Source: Oscillospiraceae bacterium (GTDB lineage Bacteria > Bacillota > Clostridia > Oscillospirales > Acutalibacteraceae). From it: a DNA stretch of 46,510 bases. The stretch covers positions 1-46,510 of the forward strand of contig JALEQX010000008.1 of NCBI GenBank assembly GCA_022763825.1, given 5' to 3'. Positions within the stretch are counted from its first letter, which is position 1. Every line of letters begins with the position of its first letter. A program made the position numbers and the translations under genes. The notes below the pieces were generated by a model that was not told the origin of the DNA, did not search any database, and saw only the letters and a program-made list of their open reading frames with translations. Below, piece after piece: positions 1-10,184 of this stretch.

Positions 1-1409
1 GGGGCGAACGTTCCGGTCATGAAGTCGTTCGTGATTATTGCTCTGAGCGCGAGCGTATAATCGTACGTTCTGCCGTCGCCCATAACGCCGACGGAGCGGT
101 TGCCGGTAAGAACCGCGAAATACTGGCTCGCCTTTTCGCCGGAAGCTTCAAGCTCCTGTCTGAAAATGAGATCCGCGTCGCGCAGGATATCGAGCTTTTC
201 GCGCGTAAGGTCGCCGATAACGCGGACTGCGAGTCCGGGACCGGGGAACGGCTGGCGGTCAACAAGATAATCGGGCAGACCGAGCTTTCTGCCGACGGCT
301 CTTACCTCGTCCTTAAAGAGTCCTCTCAAAGGCTCGAGAAGCTCAAAACCGAGCTTTTTGGGAAGTCCCCCTACGTTATGATGGCTCTTGATCGTCGCTG
401 CTTTTTTATTGCCCGACTCGATAACATCGGGGTAAATCGTACCCTGTGCGAGGAATTTTACGCCGTTGATCTTCTTTGCTTCCTCTGTAAATACGTCAAT
501 GAACAGCTTGCCGATAATCTTTCTTTTTCTCTCGGGAACCCTAATTCCCTTGAGCTTGGAAAGATATAATTCGGACGCATCGACCATTCGAAGATTGAGA
601 GGCATGTCCTTGAACGCGGCGGCAACTTCGTCCGCTTCATTCTTTCTCATCATGCCGTGGTCGACAAATATGCACGTAAGCTGTGAGCCGATTGCTCTGG
701 AAATAAGCGCGGCGGCAACGGAGGAATCGACTCCGCCCGAAAGGCCGAGAATAACTCTGTCGTTTCCGACTTTCTCTCTTATCTCGGCAACCTGACGCTC
801 GATATAATCGTCCATCGTGTAGTCGCCGACGGCACCGCATATATTATAAAGGAAATTATGTATAAGTCTCGTTCCGTTTTCGGTATGCTCGACCTCGGGG
901 TGGAACTGTACGCCGTACAGCTTCATATCGGGATTTTCGATTGCACCGCACGGACAGTTATCCGTTTTTGCGATAACCTTGAATCCCTTGGGGGGCTTCG
1001 ATACATAATCCGTATGACTCATAAGCACGTTCTGCGTCGTTTTCATTCCCTCGAAAAGGACGGAGGAAGTTTTAAGTTTCGCCTTAGTCGGACCGTACTC
1101 GCTGACGTCGCACGACGAAACCTCGCCGCCGAGCATATAGCTCATAAGCTGGAAGCCGTAGCAGATTCCGAGAACGGGGATCCCCGATTTAAAAAGCCCG
1201 GGTTCGCATTTCGGCGACTCCTCGCCGTAAACGCTCAAGGGTCCTCCCGTCGTGATAATTCCTATGGGATTAAGTTCAAGCAATTTTTTCAGCGGAGTAT
1301 CTCCCGGTTTTATAACGGAATAAACACCGCATTCTCTGACTCGTCTGGCAATAAGCTCTTTATACTGACCGCCGAAGTCGAGAACAATAACTGTCTGATT
1401 GTGTTGCAT
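1..1409 (-). CDS. guaA: GMP synthase (glutamine-hydrolysing), 3' end cut by window edge
   Basis: GuaA converts XMP to GMP using ATP and ammonia released from glutamine, the last step of de novo guanine nucleotide synthesis in the cytoplasm. The N-terminal class I glutamine amidotransferase domain shows the nucleophile elbow GICYGFQ (Cys about residue 83) and the FHPEV motif with the catalytic His and Glu. The ATP-pyrophosphatase domain shows the PP-loop SGGVDSS, and the dimerisation domain carries [12 protein letters not shown]. About 469 residues are visible and roughly 40 C-terminal residues lie outside the window. The start is an ATG at 1407-1409 preceded by AAAGAGG about 11 bases away. 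It follows secA by 26 bp on the same strand and is probably cotranscribed. No purine riboswitch fits in that gap. Confidence 0.97.
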   Translation of the reverse strand, partial: MQHNQTVIVLDFGGQYKELIARRVRECGVYSVIKPGDTPLKKLLELNPIGIITTGGPLSVYGEESPKCEPGLFKSGIPVLGICYGFQLMSYMLGGEVSSCDVSEYGPTKAKLKTSSVLFEGMKTTQNVLMSHTDYVSKPPKGFKVIAKTDNCPCGAIENPDMKLYGVQFHPEVEHTENGTRLIHNFLYNICGAVGDYTMDDYIERQVAEIREKVGNDRVILGLSGGVDSSVAAALISRAIGSQLTCIFVDHGMMRKNEADEVAAAFKDMPLNLRMVDASELYLSKLKGIRVPERKRKIIGKLFIDVFTEEAKKINGVKFLAQGTIYPDVIESGNKKAATIKSHHNVGGLPKKLGFELLEPLRGLFKDEVRAVGRKLGLPDYLVDRQPFPGPGLAVRVIGDLTREKLDILRDADLIFRQELEASGEKASQYFAVLTGNRSVGVMGDGRTYDYTLALRAIITNDFMTGTFA

Positions 1410-1435
1410 ATATATTATACCTCTTTATATAATAA

Positions 1436-4165
1436 TCAATTTTCGTATCTGCCGCAGCACTTTTTATATTTAAGTCCGCTTCCGCAGGGACAGGGGTCGT
1501 TTCTGCCGATCTTCTGACCTTTTTTAACAGGACGGGCTTTTTCGCTGCCGTCTGTCTGATTGGTCGAAGTAATCTTGACAGTCTGCTCACGCTTAACGTC
1601 CTCCTCGGAACGTACGATAGCGGTAAGGACGAACTGAACGGTTCCCTCGCGGATGCCGTCGGTCATTTCCTCGAACATGTCGTAGCTCTCCATTCTGAAC
1701 GCAACAACAGGATCCTTCTGCGCATAAGCTCTCAAACCTATGCTCTGCTTTAACTGCTCCATAGCGTCGATATGGTTCATCCAGCGGATGTCGACGTTTT
1801 CTATAAGAGCCTTATGTTCAAGCTCCTTCATAACATCCGCGCCGTAAAGCTCAGTCTGCTTTTCAAGCTTTGAATTTGCAATATTGAGCATCTGTTCAAG
1901 AATCTTATCGTGGTCGTCCTCGCTCTCGAGTTTCTCATCGCCGAAGAGCCACGCGTATTTACTCGTAAGTCCCGCGATATTCCAGTCGTTGGAATGATTC
2001 GTCTTGGGACAGTAGAAATCAACAGCCTCGGTTATAGAATCCTTAATCATCTTTCTGATCGTCTGGTCAAGGTCAACGCCGTCGAGAACCTGATTTCTCT
2101 GCGCGTAAATAAGTTCTCTCTGCTTATTCATAACGTCGTCGTACTGAAGAACATTCTTACGTATTGCAAAGTTATTGCCCTCAACCTTTTTCTGCGCATT
2201 CTCAATCTGACTTGTAAATACTTTGTTTTCAATAGGCATATCGCCCGCCTCACCGAAACGGTCGAGAATGTTATAGAATCTGTCGCCTGCGAAAAGACGG
2301 ATAACGTCGTCCTCGGCAGAGAGGAAGAAACGGCTTGTACCGGGGTCGCCCTGACGTCCGGCACGTCCTCTTAACTGGTTATCGATACGTCTTGACTCGT
2401 GTCTTGCGGTACCGATTATATAAAGACCGCCGAGCTCGCGTACCTTGTCGGCTTCCTCTTTTAATTCGGATTTATATTTCGCTTCAAGCTCTGAAAATAT
2501 CTTTCTGGCGTTGAGAATATCCTCGTTGTCGGTCTCCGCAAAGCCTGTTGCCTCTGCGATAAGCTCCTCAGTCATGCCCTCCATTTTACGCATTTCGGCT
2601 TTCGCCATATATTCCGCGTTACCGCCTAAGATAATATCGGTGCCTCGTCCCGCCATGTTCGTAGCGATTGTAACGGCTCCGAGTTTACCGGCCTGAGCGA
2701 TAATTTCGGCTTCTTTTTCATGATATTTCGCGTTTAAAACGTTATGCTTTACTCCGCTCTTTTTAAGAATTGCGGAGAGAAGCTCCGATTTTTCAATGTT
2801 AACGGTACCGACAAGCACGGGCTGTCCTTTTTCGTGAAGCTCTTTAATAAGGTCTATTATCGCCGCGAATTTTGCCTTTTCCGTCTTATAAAGAACGTCG
2901 GGAAGATCCTTTCTTATCATCGGTTTATTGGTCGGAACGGCGATAACGTCAAGACTGTAAATCTCCTGAAACTCGTCGCTCTCGGTCATAGCCGTACCGG
3001 TCATACCGGAGAGTTTGTCATAAAGTCTGAAATAATTCTGGAACGTAATAGTGGCAAGAGTCTTTGACTCAGAACGGACGTTAACGCCCTCTTTTGCTTC
3101 GATAGCCTGATGAAGTCCCTCGTTATAGCGTCTGCCGAGCATGATACGTCCGGTAAATTCGTCGACAATAAGAACCTGTCCGTCCTTAACGACGTAATCA
3201 ACGTCTCTCTGCATGACTCCGCGCGCTTTAAGAGCCTGATTTATATGATGCTGAAGCGTAAGGTTATCCGCGTCCATAAGGTTTTCGAGGTTGAAATGCG
3301 CCTCAGCCTTTGCTATACCGCGTTTTGTAAGAGTCGCGGTCTTCGCCTTTTCGTCAACGATATAATCGCAGTCGGCGCCGGCAACGTCGTCGATTTCCTT
3401 TTTGGAATCCATCTCGGTAATTTTCTTAACGGTAAGCCCCTTTACGAAGTCGTCGGCAAGTTTATACAATTCGCTCGACTTATCGCCTCTGCCCGAAATA
3501 ATAAGGGGAGTACGTGCCTCATCGATAAGAATCGAGTCAACCTCGTCGACGATTGCGAACGAGTGACCTCTCTGAACTCTGTATTCTTTATAGGGAACCA
3601 TGTTATCACGAAGATAGTCAAATCCCATCTCGTTGTTTGTTCCGTAAGTAATGTCTGCGTTGTACGCGTCCTGCTTAGCCTTGTTATCCTGTCCGTGCGC
3701 GACAAGTCCGACGGTAAGTCCCATAAAACGGAAAACCTTGCCCATCCACTCGGAATCTCTGCGGGCAAGATAATCGTTTACGGTTACGATATGAACGCCC
3801 TTGCCGGCAAGAGCGTTAAGATAAGCGGGAAGCGTTGCGACGAGCGTTTTGCCCTCGCCTGTTTTCATCTCGGCGATTCTGCCCTGGTGAAGAACGATAC
3901 CTCCGAGTATCTGCACGGGAAAGTGCTTCATGTTAAGAACTCTCCATGAAGCCTCACGGCATGCGGCAAAAGCCTCGGGCAAAATATCATCAAGGCTCTC
4001 ACCGTTTGCGAGTCTCTCTTTAAATTCGGGAGTTTTAGCCTGTAATTCGGCGTCGGTAAGGGCGGAATATTCCTCCTCGAGCGCAAGAACTTTTTTCTGA
4101 ATCGGGACGATTCTTTTTAATTCCTTCTGTGAATAGTCACCGAATATTTTAGTTAATAAAGACAA
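1436..4165 (-). CDS. secA: Protein translocase ATPase SecA
   Basis: SecA is the cytoplasmic motor that pushes preproteins through SecYEG; secY is encoded in this window at 34.2-35.6 kb. The 909-residue protein has the N-terminal DEAD-like motor with Walker A MKTGEGKT (about residues 100-107), Walker B VDEVDS, the [12 protein letters not shown] segment and [14 protein letters not shown] of motor domain 2. The C-terminal SEC-C zinc motif is [13 protein letters not shown]. The start is a TTG (4163-4165) with AAAGGA 10 bases upstream; an overlapping ATG just upstream is out of frame. The length is usual for clostridial SecA. It sits between nth (48 bp) and guaA (26 bp), all on the minus strand. 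prfB, the common neighbour of secA, is absent here. Confidence 0.98.
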   Translation of the reverse strand: MSLLTKIFGDYSQKELKRIVPIQKKVLALEEEYSALTDAELQAKTPEFKERLANGESLDDILPEAFAACREASWRVLNMKHFPVQILGGIVLHQGRIAEMKTGEGKTLVATLPAYLNALAGKGVHIVTVNDYLARRDSEWMGKVFRFMGLTVGLVAHGQDNKAKQDAYNADITYGTNNEMGFDYLRDNMVPYKEYRVQRGHSFAIVDEVDSILIDEARTPLIISGRGDKSSELYKLADDFVKGLTVKKITEMDSKKEIDDVAGADCDYIVDEKAKTATLTKRGIAKAEAHFNLENLMDADNLTLQHHINQALKARGVMQRDVDYVVKDGQVLIVDEFTGRIMLGRRYNEGLHQAIEAKEGVNVRSESKTLATITFQNYFRLYDKLSGMTGTAMTESDEFQEIYSLDVIAVPTNKPMIRKDLPDVLYKTEKAKFAAIIDLIKELHEKGQPVLVGTVNIEKSELLSAILKKSGVKHNVLNAKYHEKEAEIIAQAGKLGAVTIATNMAGRGTDIILGGNAEYMAKAEMRKMEGMTEELIAEATGFAETDNEDILNARKIFSELEAKYKSELKEEADKVRELGGLYIIGTARHESRRIDNQLRGRAGRQGDPGTSRFFLSAEDDVIRLFAGDRFYNILDRFGEAGDMPIENKVFTSQIENAQKKVEGNNFAIRKNVLQYDDVMNKQRELIYAQRNQVLDGVDLDQTIRKMIKDSITEAVDFYCPKTNHSNDWNIAGLTSKYAWLFGDEKLESEDDHDKILEQMLNIANSKLEKQTELYGADVMKELEHKALIENVDIRWMNHIDAMEQLKQSIGLRAYAQKDPVVAFRMESYDMFEEMTDGIREGTVQFVLTAIVRSEEDVKREQTVKITSTNQTDGSEKARPVKKGQKIGRNDPCPCGSGLKYKKCCGRYEN

Positions 4166-4213
4166 TGCGTTTTCATCCTTTCAAGACATAAATATTTTGG
4201 TATGTAAAAGCGT

Positions 4214-4861
4214 TTATTTTACTTTATTATTTTCTTTATATTCCTTACAGATATCGTTAAGCGGGCATATACCGCACTTGGGATTTCTCGCAGAACATAT
4301 TTCCCTGCCGAAGAGCACGCATCTGTGACAGAAATCATTGCTTTCCTCCGGCGGAAGCAGAGGTCTCGTCTCCTTTTCGACCTTAAACGGGTCGCGTGTC
4401 GAAACAAGTCCCAGTCTGTTCGATATTCTTATATAATGGGTGTCGGCTACGACGGCGCCGGGCATTTTATAGACGTCGCCGGCTATCAGGTTTGCCGTCT
4501 TTCGTCCGACTCCGGGCAAACGGGTAAGTTCCTCGACCGAATCGGGAATAACTCCGCCGTACTCGTTTAAAATCATCTGAGCCATGCCGATAATATCCCT
4601 CGCTTTCTGACGGAAAAATCCGCATGAGCGTATAATATTCTCAACATCCGTTACGTCCGCCGAAGCATAATCCTCGAGCGTTTTATATTTTGAAAACAAT
4701 TCGGGCGTTATGAGATTTACCCTCGCGTCCGTGCACTGCGCCGACAGCCGTACGCTGATAAGCAGTTCAAACGGGTTGTCCGCGTTGAGCGAGCATACCG
4801 CGCCGGGATATCTGTTCTTAAGGCGTAAAACAGCCTCGTGCGCCGTTTGTTTTTTCGTCAT
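4214..4861 (-). CDS. nth: Endonuclease III (DNA glycosylase/AP lyase)
   Basis: Nth removes oxidised pyrimidines from DNA and cleaves the abasic site by beta-elimination. The helix-hairpin-helix reads LPGVGRKTANLI with the catalytic lysine at about residue 121, followed by the catalytic aspartate in ADTHYIRISNRLGL (about 140). The iron-sulphur cluster loop is intact as C-x6-C-x2-C-x5-C (Cys about 189, 196, 199 and 205). The ATG at 4859-4861 is chosen over an in-frame GTG three codons upstream because GGGAG lies 8 bases before the ATG. It is 21 bp downstream of the Ig/dockerin gene and 48 bp upstream of secA on the same strand, so one transcript is likely. At 215 residues it matches the family. 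Confidence 0.96.
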   Translation of the reverse strand: MTKKQTAHEAVLRLKNRYPGAVCSLNADNPFELLISVRLSAQCTDARVNLITPELFSKYKTLEDYASADVTDVENIIRSCGFFRQKARDIIGMAQMILNEYGGVIPDSVEELTRLPGVGRKTANLIAGDVYKMPGAVVADTHYIRISNRLGLVSTRDPFKVEKETRPLLPPEESNDFCHRCVLFGREICSARNPKCGICPLNDICKEYKENNKVK

Positions 4862-4882
4862 GGAATTCACTCCCGGGCGGAT

Positions 4883-6328
4883 TTATGTTTTTTTAATATC
4901 ATCGGGGTGTGTTTCGAGTTTTGCCGAAATTCTCAGCACGCTTCTCGCGTCTGCGGGGGAAACCCTGCCGTCGGAATTTATATCGGCGACAGCCTCGCCG
5001 GGACGGGTCAGATTCTCAATCTTCGCCGCATGGCGGAGAATTGCACGCGCATCCGTTCCGGTTATTCTGCCGTCGAAATTGATATCCCCGAGATATTTTT
5101 TGTAAACGTTGTGTTCAAACACCGCGGTAAACTGTCCGTGCTTTATCGTAACGCGGTAAGCGCCGGGCTCGTTTATATCGATATCCGACGAAATATCGAA
5201 TTCGTCCGTCTGCGAACGAACCGACGAATTATAGGTTATATAAACTTTAACCTCGGAAAAATCCGGGACATCGCCGATAAAGGAATACGAATCCTCGGGC
5301 GGGACGATATCCATACTCTGTTCCTCGCTCGGGATAACCGTGAAATCAAACGCCGCGTATTTGCCGTCGAAATAGAGTTTAGCAACGGCTGTGCCGGGAA
5401 CGGACGTATCGTACTCCGCAGTAAAATCGGACGTTTCGATAACATTTCCGTTGTCGTACTCGGCGACAAGGGTTATATTCGATAAATCAAGTTTGCCGTA
5501 CTGGTACGCCGAAAGGTTTGACGGCATCGATTTGATTTTAAGAGATTTAAGACTCTTGCTCTCGACCGTTATCGGAAACGACGCGGTAATGTCGTTATAT
5601 TTATACTTTACCGTAACCGTGTAACGTCCCGGCTTTGCGGGTGAGAACGTATCGACTCCCGAAACCTCGTAATCCGTAACCTCGGCGTCGGGTCTGCCGT
5701 CCGAATACTTTGCCGTAACCTTTAGCCCGCCGAGCGAAACAGTCTCGCCCTCAAGATACTCGGTCTTTGTCGGAAGCGACGATATTTCGATTGAAGACAC
5801 GGGAATGCGCGTTACGGTGATATCGAACGACGCACTCATACCGCCGTAGGTTATTACGACCGTCTTTTTACCGGGCTTGGTAAGCGGCGGAACGCTCATA
5901 ACATATCCGTCGGCGTCCTTTTCGCTCCCGTCGTCATAAACGGCTTTGACCGAAAGACCGGAAGCGTCAAACGTCTCCTCCGAGTCGATATATGTAAGCT
6001 TATCGGGAAGCGACGCTATTTTTATTGATTTAAGTCCCTTTATCGGTTCGGGATCGGTCAGCTTTTTAAGACCCGAGGACAAATCTATCCAGCACGGTAT
6101 CGAGTCGTATACGATATGACCGAATCCGTTTTTTTTCTCGCTCACGCTCACGCATGCACCGCGTCTGACAACCGCGGTCTGCTCGCTTTTAACATCGGGT
6201 TCGGAGTATGCCGTCAGTCCGTCATGCGCCGTGACGAGATAAACGTCGTCAAGAGCGAAAACGCACAAAGGCATGCACATAAATGCCGTAATAACGGATA
6301 ATAAAACAGCCGTAACTTTTTTTATCAT
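4883..6328 (-). CDS. Secreted protein with Ig-like repeats and C-terminal dockerin-like domain
   Basis: This predicted exported protein of about 481 residues starts with a signal peptide (MIKKVTAVLLSVITAFMCM, then a VFA-like cleavage site). Residues 30-75 resemble a bacterial SH3 domain (TAHDGLTAYSEPDVKSEQ). Then come about four Ig-like (Big_3-type) repeats, each ending in a pattern such as KPGKKTVVITYGG. The C-terminus (about 415-475) has two dockerin-type calcium loops, GDINFDGRITGTDARAILR and ADINSDGRVSPADARSVLR. Dockerins bind cohesins, so cell-surface attachment through a scaffoldin is possible; the substrate cannot be predicted. The start at 6328 is chosen over an upstream in-frame ATG because GGGAGG lies 8 bases before it. 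A perfect consensus promoter precedes the gene, and nth follows after 21 bp. No catalytic domain is visible. Confidence 0.88.
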   Translation of the reverse strand: MIKKVTAVLLSVITAFMCMPLCVFALDDVYLVTAHDGLTAYSEPDVKSEQTAVVRRGACVSVSEKKNGFGHIVYDSIPCWIDLSSGLKKLTDPEPIKGLKSIKIASLPDKLTYIDSEETFDASGLSVKAVYDDGSEKDADGYVMSVPPLTKPGKKTVVITYGGMSASFDITVTRIPVSSIEISSLPTKTEYLEGETVSLGGLKVTAKYSDGRPDAEVTDYEVSGVDTFSPAKPGRYTVTVKYKYNDITASFPITVESKSLKSLKIKSMPSNLSAYQYGKLDLSNITLVAEYDNGNVIETSDFTAEYDTSVPGTAVAKLYFDGKYAAFDFTVIPSEEQSMDIVPPEDSYSFIGDVPDFSEVKVYITYNSSVRSQTDEFDISSDIDINEPGAYRVTIKHGQFTAVFEHNVYKKYLGDINFDGRITGTDARAILRHAAKIENLTRPGEAVADINSDGRVSPADARSVLRISAKLETHPDDIKKT

Positions 6329-6378
6329 ACGTTTTTCCTCCCGAATGAAACATATCGAGCGCAGGGCGTTCAATTTGT

Positions 6379-6407
6379 ATTATAATATTTTTTATAACGC
6401 ATGTCAA
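6379..6407 (-). promoter_or_regulatory. Consensus sigma-A promoter of the Ig/dockerin-nth-secA-guaA run
   Basis: On the minus strand TTGACA (6402-6407) and TATAAT (6379-6384) are separated by exactly 17 bp, both perfect matches to the housekeeping consensus. The predicted start site lies about 45 bases upstream of the Ig/dockerin start codon. It may drive the whole minus-strand run to guaA, since no obvious terminator separates those genes. Confidence 0.85.
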
Positions 6408-6446
6408 ATATATATTGTTATTATTTTATTAAATTATTGCTATTAC

Positions 6447-6475
6447 TTGAAATACTTGTTTCGTTGTGATAATAT
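6447..6475 (+). promoter_or_regulatory. Probable promoter of the lipase-like/ABC/luxS run
   Basis: TTGAAA (6447-6452) and TAATAT (6470-6475) lie 17 bp apart, with a TGn extended -10 (TGA at 6467-6469). The predicted transcript starts about 35 bases before the ATG at 6518. It diverges from the perfect minus-strand promoter 40 bp away. Confidence 0.6.
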
Positions 6476-6517
6476 TATTTAAAATAGACATAAAATCTCT
6501 TAAACAGGAGGTAACGA

Positions 6518-7963
6518 ATGGATAAATTTAACCCGACGATTATCATTCCCGGTATAGGTCAGTCGAAAGTCGACATGATCGATTCAAAGGGAAATAAAAT
6601 AAAAAGCGCGTGGCCGTTTGACATAGACATGAAGTCTGCGCTCGACGATCTGAAAGGCTCGATTATGAAAATGATGCTTTTCAGAAAGGACGCGGGCTTT
6701 TCCGATAAGGTCGCGAAAATCGTACGCTCGATAACGTTTCCCCTCTCGTGCAAAAGCGACGGAAGCTCATTGAATCCGCTTAGAACCGTAACATACGAAA
6801 AAAGCGTAAAAGAGTGTACGGACGACGAAAAAAGATTCATATACAAAATGATTCCCATGGAGGCTCTGGGCGAAAAAATCGGCGAGGAAAACCTCTTTTT
6901 CTTTGCCTACAACCCGTTCGGCGACGTTTACCCGACTGCCGAAAAGCTTAATGAATTCATAGAATTCGTTAAAGAGAAAACGCAGAGCGAAAAGGTCGAT
7001 ATAATCGCCGTAAGCCTCGGCGGAGCCGTGCTGAAAGCGTATCTTGATATGTACGCAGACAAAAAAAACATTTCGTCGATAGTCTGCGTATGCTCCGCTC
7101 TCGACGGAACGAAATGCGCGGGCGACATATTCACCGGCAATCTCGACCTTGACGACCCGGTAAAGTATCTTTCATACGCCGGCGACAAGGCTTCGCAGAT
7201 CGCTCCGATGGTCAATATGATTCCCAAGGACGTAGTCGATCTTACGCTGACTAAATCAATCGACACGGCGAAAAACGACCTGCTTTACAACTGCACGATG
7301 ATGTGGGCGTGCGTTCCCGTTTCCGATTTTGCCGAGGCTTCCGACAAGCATTTAAAGAACGCAGACCCCGTATTAAAAGAGAAAGTAACGCGTTTTTACA
7401 ATTACTCGCTCACTTTCCCCGGAAAGATAAGAGAACTCGCAAAGGACGGCGTAAGATTCTGCATAGTAAGCGGATACGGAAAACAGTTCCTGCCGATTTT
7501 TGAATCGAAAAACGAGGATTCGGACTCCGTTATCAACGTTTCATCATCGTCGCTCGGCGCACAATCTTCCGACGGCAATATCGATGTTTCAACATGTGTT
7601 CTGCCCGAAAACACTTGGTTCTTTAAAAATCAGGGACACAGCGCAATAGCATATAACGATGTCGTGCTCTCGCTTGCCGAAAAATTCATAACGGGCGAAA
7701 TCGAAAACGTTCACTCGTCCGAAAGCTATCCGCAGTTCAATACGGCGAGAAATATTAAGAAGCTCAAATACGAACTTGTCCCGAAAGCGGAAAAGACGAT
7801 AAACGACGAGACGGTTTCTCCCGAAATCAAGGATAAATTAAAAGAACTCAATGAAAAATACAGCGTTCTTCTCAAAACTACGGTAACAGAAAACGCGCAG
7901 AACGTAACAGAGCTTGAAAACGAATACAAAGCGGTATTTGATTCAATAAAAAATAAAGGGTAA
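6518..7963 (+). CDS. Alpha/beta-hydrolase fold protein, LCAT/lipase-like
   Basis: The 481-residue protein begins with a typical LCAT/PGAP1-like hydrolase strand (TIIIPGIGQS, where the oxyanion loop usually is) and has FFFAYNPFGDV before the nucleophile elbow. The elbow reads AVSLGG (about residue 165), with alanine in place of the usual first glycine of GxSxG. A possible catalytic histidine is in NQGHSAIAY (about 370). No signal peptide or membrane segment is seen, so a cytoplasmic esterase or acyltransferase on a lipid substrate is an inference only. The last 70 residues are charged and probably coiled. AGGAGG lies 7 bases before the ATG. The ABC transporter genes follow after 21 bp. Confidence 0.72.
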   Translation: MDKFNPTIIIPGIGQSKVDMIDSKGNKIKSAWPFDIDMKSALDDLKGSIMKMMLFRKDAGFSDKVAKIVRSITFPLSCKSDGSSLNPLRTVTYEKSVKECTDDEKRFIYKMIPMEALGEKIGEENLFFFAYNPFGDVYPTAEKLNEFIEFVKEKTQSEKVDIIAVSLGGAVLKAYLDMYADKKNISSIVCVCSALDGTKCAGDIFTGNLDLDDPVKYLSYAGDKASQIAPMVNMIPKDVVDLTLTKSIDTAKNDLLYNCTMMWACVPVSDFAEASDKHLKNADPVLKEKVTRFYNYSLTFPGKIRELAKDGVRFCIVSGYGKQFLPIFESKNEDSDSVINVSSSSLGAQSSDGNIDVSTCVLPENTWFFKNQGHSAIAYNDVVLSLAEKFITGEIENVHSSESYPQFNTARNIKKLKYELVPKAEKTINDETVSPEIKDKLKELNEKYSVLLKTTVTENAQNVTELENEYKAVFDSIKNKG

Positions 7964-7984
7964 TAAATTCGGAGGCATGCATAT

Positions 7985-8695
7985 ATGGAAAATCAATATG
8001 CCGTAAAAGTCAGGAATCTGAATAAGTCCTACAACAAGCACGCCGTAATATTAAACGACTTGTCGTTCGATATTCCGGCGGGCAAGATAGTAGGTCTGCT
8101 CGGTCCGAACGGATGCGGTAAGACAACGCTTCTCAAAATTCTCGCGGGCGTTATACACGACTACGACGGCAAGGTCGCAGTAAACGGTTATGCGCCCGGT
8201 CCCGAGTCGAAAGCCACTACGGCTTTTCTGCCCGACACTACGTATCTTGAGGAGTATTTCAGAACGATTGACGCGATAAATTATTTCGACGACTTTTTCA
8301 GCGATTTCGACAAGGTAAAAGCTCTCGATTTTGCGCAGAGATTTAATTTAAGACTCAATCAGAAAATCAAAACCATGTCAAAGGGCATGCAGGAAAAGGT
8401 TCAGCTTCTGCTTGTTATGTCGAGAGCGGCGGAGCTTTATCTGCTCGACGAACCTTTAGGAGGCGTCGACCCCGCGGCGAGACGAATGATTCTCGACATT
8501 ATAATGAAAAACTACGCGGAGAAATCGACGCTGATAATCTCCACGCACCTTGTAAACGATCTTGAAAACTGCTTCGACCACGTTCTGATGCTCGGCGGAG
8601 GCAGAGTTCTCGTAAACACGGGCATTGAGAATATTCAGAAGAGCGGAAAGAGCGTAGAGGAAGTATTCAGGGAGGTAATCGGCGATGCTTGGTAA
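7985..8695 (+). CDS. ABC transporter ATP-binding protein (YtrB/BcrA-like)
   Basis: This 236-residue nucleotide-binding subunit shows Walker A GPNGCGKTT (about residues 40-48), a non-standard signature MSKGMQEK in place of LSGGQ, Walker B LYLLDEP and the H-loop STHLV. The SKGM-type signature is common in YtrB/BcrA-like exporters of Firmicutes. Its stop codon lies inside the next gene (11-bp overlap), so it surely pairs with that permease. The substrate is unknown; relatives export antibiotics or respond to cell-envelope stress. A GntR-family regulator, usual for Ytr systems, is absent. The start is an ATG preceded by GGAGG. Confidence 0.92.
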   Translation: MENQYAVKVRNLNKSYNKHAVILNDLSFDIPAGKIVGLLGPNGCGKTTLLKILAGVIHDYDGKVAVNGYAPGPESKATTAFLPDTTYLEEYFRTIDAINYFDDFFSDFDKVKALDFAQRFNLRLNQKIKTMSKGMQEKVQLLLVMSRAAELYLLDEPLGGVDPAARRMILDIIMKNYAEKSTLIISTHLVNDLENCFDHVLMLGGGRVLVNTGIENIQKSGKSVEEVFREVIGDAW

Positions 8696-9527
8696 GCTTA
8701 TAAAACACGACTTTATCTCCGGCGCAAGGAGAATGGGAACTATCTATCTTATCGCCGCGATAGCCGCCATTGCGATGATTATAACTTCGTTTTTCCAAAG
8801 CGGAACCATTCTTAAATATCTTACCTTGAGCGTAGTCGTTCTCGTCGCGTTTGCGGCGGTCGTCGTAACGTTCGTATCGATTGTTTTCGGCGCAAACAAG
8901 AGTTTGTTCGGCAGGCAGGGATACCTCTCGCAGACTCTGCCCGTCCGCTCAAGTTCTCTCATATTCTCAAAATGGTTTGTAAGCAGCGTATGGGTTATGA
9001 TAAGCTATCTTCTCGTAATTCTCGCGGCGTTCGGAGTTCTCTCATACGCGGCGGAAAACGGAAGCGGTGACGACGCGTACGGAATATTTGAAATGGTAAA
9101 AAACGCATTCGAAATGCTCGGACTTACGTCAAAGGCTTTTTATTACAAGCTTACATTCGAATGTATCAAAGGTCTTATAAACACGCTGATTTTCGTCATG
9201 TGCATTTTATTCTCAATGACGATAGGAAATATGAGACACTTTGACAGATTCGGCATGCTCGGCATTGTTTTCTACGTCGTCGCATTCGTCGGAATCAGTC
9301 AGGGCATAGCGGCGGGTTTACAGCATCTGTGCGACATTTCTCTCGTTATTCCGTTCGAGGGAGACATGCATTTCATGATAAATCCCGACATCTTAGAGCT
9401 GGACAAGCAGTATATACAGGGCTACTACACATGTCAGTTTACGGGTCTTTATTTCAGAATGTTACTGGCGGTACCCATGTTCCTGCTTACCGTTCTTCTC
9501 AATGAAAAGAAAATAAATCTTAAATAA
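8685..9527 (+). CDS. ABC transporter permease, six predicted membrane segments
   Basis: The 280-residue hydrophobic protein has about six membrane spans, near residues 16-36, 44-68, 100-120, 158-180, 188-212 and 258-274. It begins 11 bp inside the upstream ATPase gene, which implies translational coupling and a joint transporter of the ABC-2 type. No substrate-binding motif is recognised. It ends about 25 bp before the cyclase-family gene and appears to belong to the same transcript. The family call rests on topology and gene pairing rather than on motifs. Confidence 0.85.
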   Translation: MLGKLIKHDFISGARRMGTIYLIAAIAAIAMIITSFFQSGTILKYLTLSVVVLVAFAAVVVTFVSIVFGANKSLFGRQGYLSQTLPVRSSSLIFSKWFVSSVWVMISYLLVILAAFGVLSYAAENGSGDDAYGIFEMVKNAFEMLGLTSKAFYYKLTFECIKGLINTLIFVMCILFSMTIGNMRHFDRFGMLGIVFYVVAFVGISQGIAAGLQHLCDISLVIPFEGDMHFMINPDILELDKQYIQGYYTCQFTGLYFRMLLAVPMFLLTVLLNEKKINLK

Positions 9528-9552
9528 AATAAAAACGACCGGCGGTGATACC

Positions 9553-10161
9553 ATGAGCATTATCGACATATCGAGAGACATTGCGCGCTGCTCGGTTTAT
9601 CCGGGCGACCCCGAAACGCATATTGAGGCTGTCAGCCGTATATCGGACGGCGCGGGGTGCAATCTTGCAAAAATCAGCATGGGACTTCATAACGGCACAC
9701 ACGCGGACGCTCCGCTTCACTTCGTAGAGAACGGCGATTCGATTGATAAGGTCGACCTTGACAGATTCTTCGGCGAGTGCGCCGTAATCGAAGTCGAACC
9801 GGGACCGATAACGGGTGAATACGTTGAGGAGCATTTTCCGAACGAGGAGCGAATACTCGTCAAAAGCATGGGCAGAGCGTGGTTTCTCGAAAGCGCGGCG
9901 ACGGAGCTTGCGTTAAGAGGGATAAAGCTCATAGGAACCGACGCGTTGTCGGTCGGAACAAAGGGAGATCAGGTCGCGCCTCACAGAGCGTTCCTGACTC
10001 AGAATATCGGAATTCTTGAAAGCTTAAAGCTCGACGGCGTAAAGCCGGGCAGATACTTTCTTTCTGCTCTGCCTCTTAAGATAGGAGCGGTCGAAGCCTC
10101 CCCGGTAAGGGCGGTTCTCATCGACAGCTACATTTTCTGGGGCGGAAGCAATAACACATAA
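9553..10161 (+). CDS. Cyclase-family metal-dependent hydrolase (kynurenine formamidase-like)
   Basis: The 202-residue protein carries the diagnostic HNGTHADAPLH metal-binding motif (HxGTHxDxPxH, about residues 48-58) of the cyclase/KynB superfamily. It also has the later conserved segment KLIGTDALSVG. Family members hydrolyse N-formylkynurenine or related amides and bind divalent metal. No tryptophan-catabolism gene is nearby, so the physiological substrate is open. The start ATG has GGCGGTG 6 bases upstream. It lies 25 bp after the permease and 23 bp before the DUF3048 lipoprotein. Confidence 0.85.
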   Translation: MSIIDISRDIARCSVYPGDPETHIEAVSRISDGAGCNLAKISMGLHNGTHADAPLHFVENGDSIDKVDLDRFFGECAVIEVEPGPITGEYVEEHFPNEERILVKSMGRAWFLESAATELALRGIKLIGTDALSVGTKGDQVAPHRAFLTQNIGILESLKLDGVKPGRYFLSALPLKIGAVEASPVRAVLIDSYIFWGGSNNT

Positions 10162-10184
10162 AAACAGCGAGGTTCATTTTAATT

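Noticed and set aside
1410-1435. Purine riboswitch before guaA
   Set aside because: Only 26 bp separate secA from guaA, too little for the aptamer.
858-1517. Open frame of 219 codons on the plus strand opposite guaA and the secA end
   Set aside because: It is a shadow of guaA, whose motifs (GICYGFQ, SGGVDSS) are unmistakable on the minus strand.
3110-3949. Long open frame on the plus strand opposite secA
   Set aside because: It is the antisense shadow of secA, with no ribosome site and a composition typical of reverse-frame translation.
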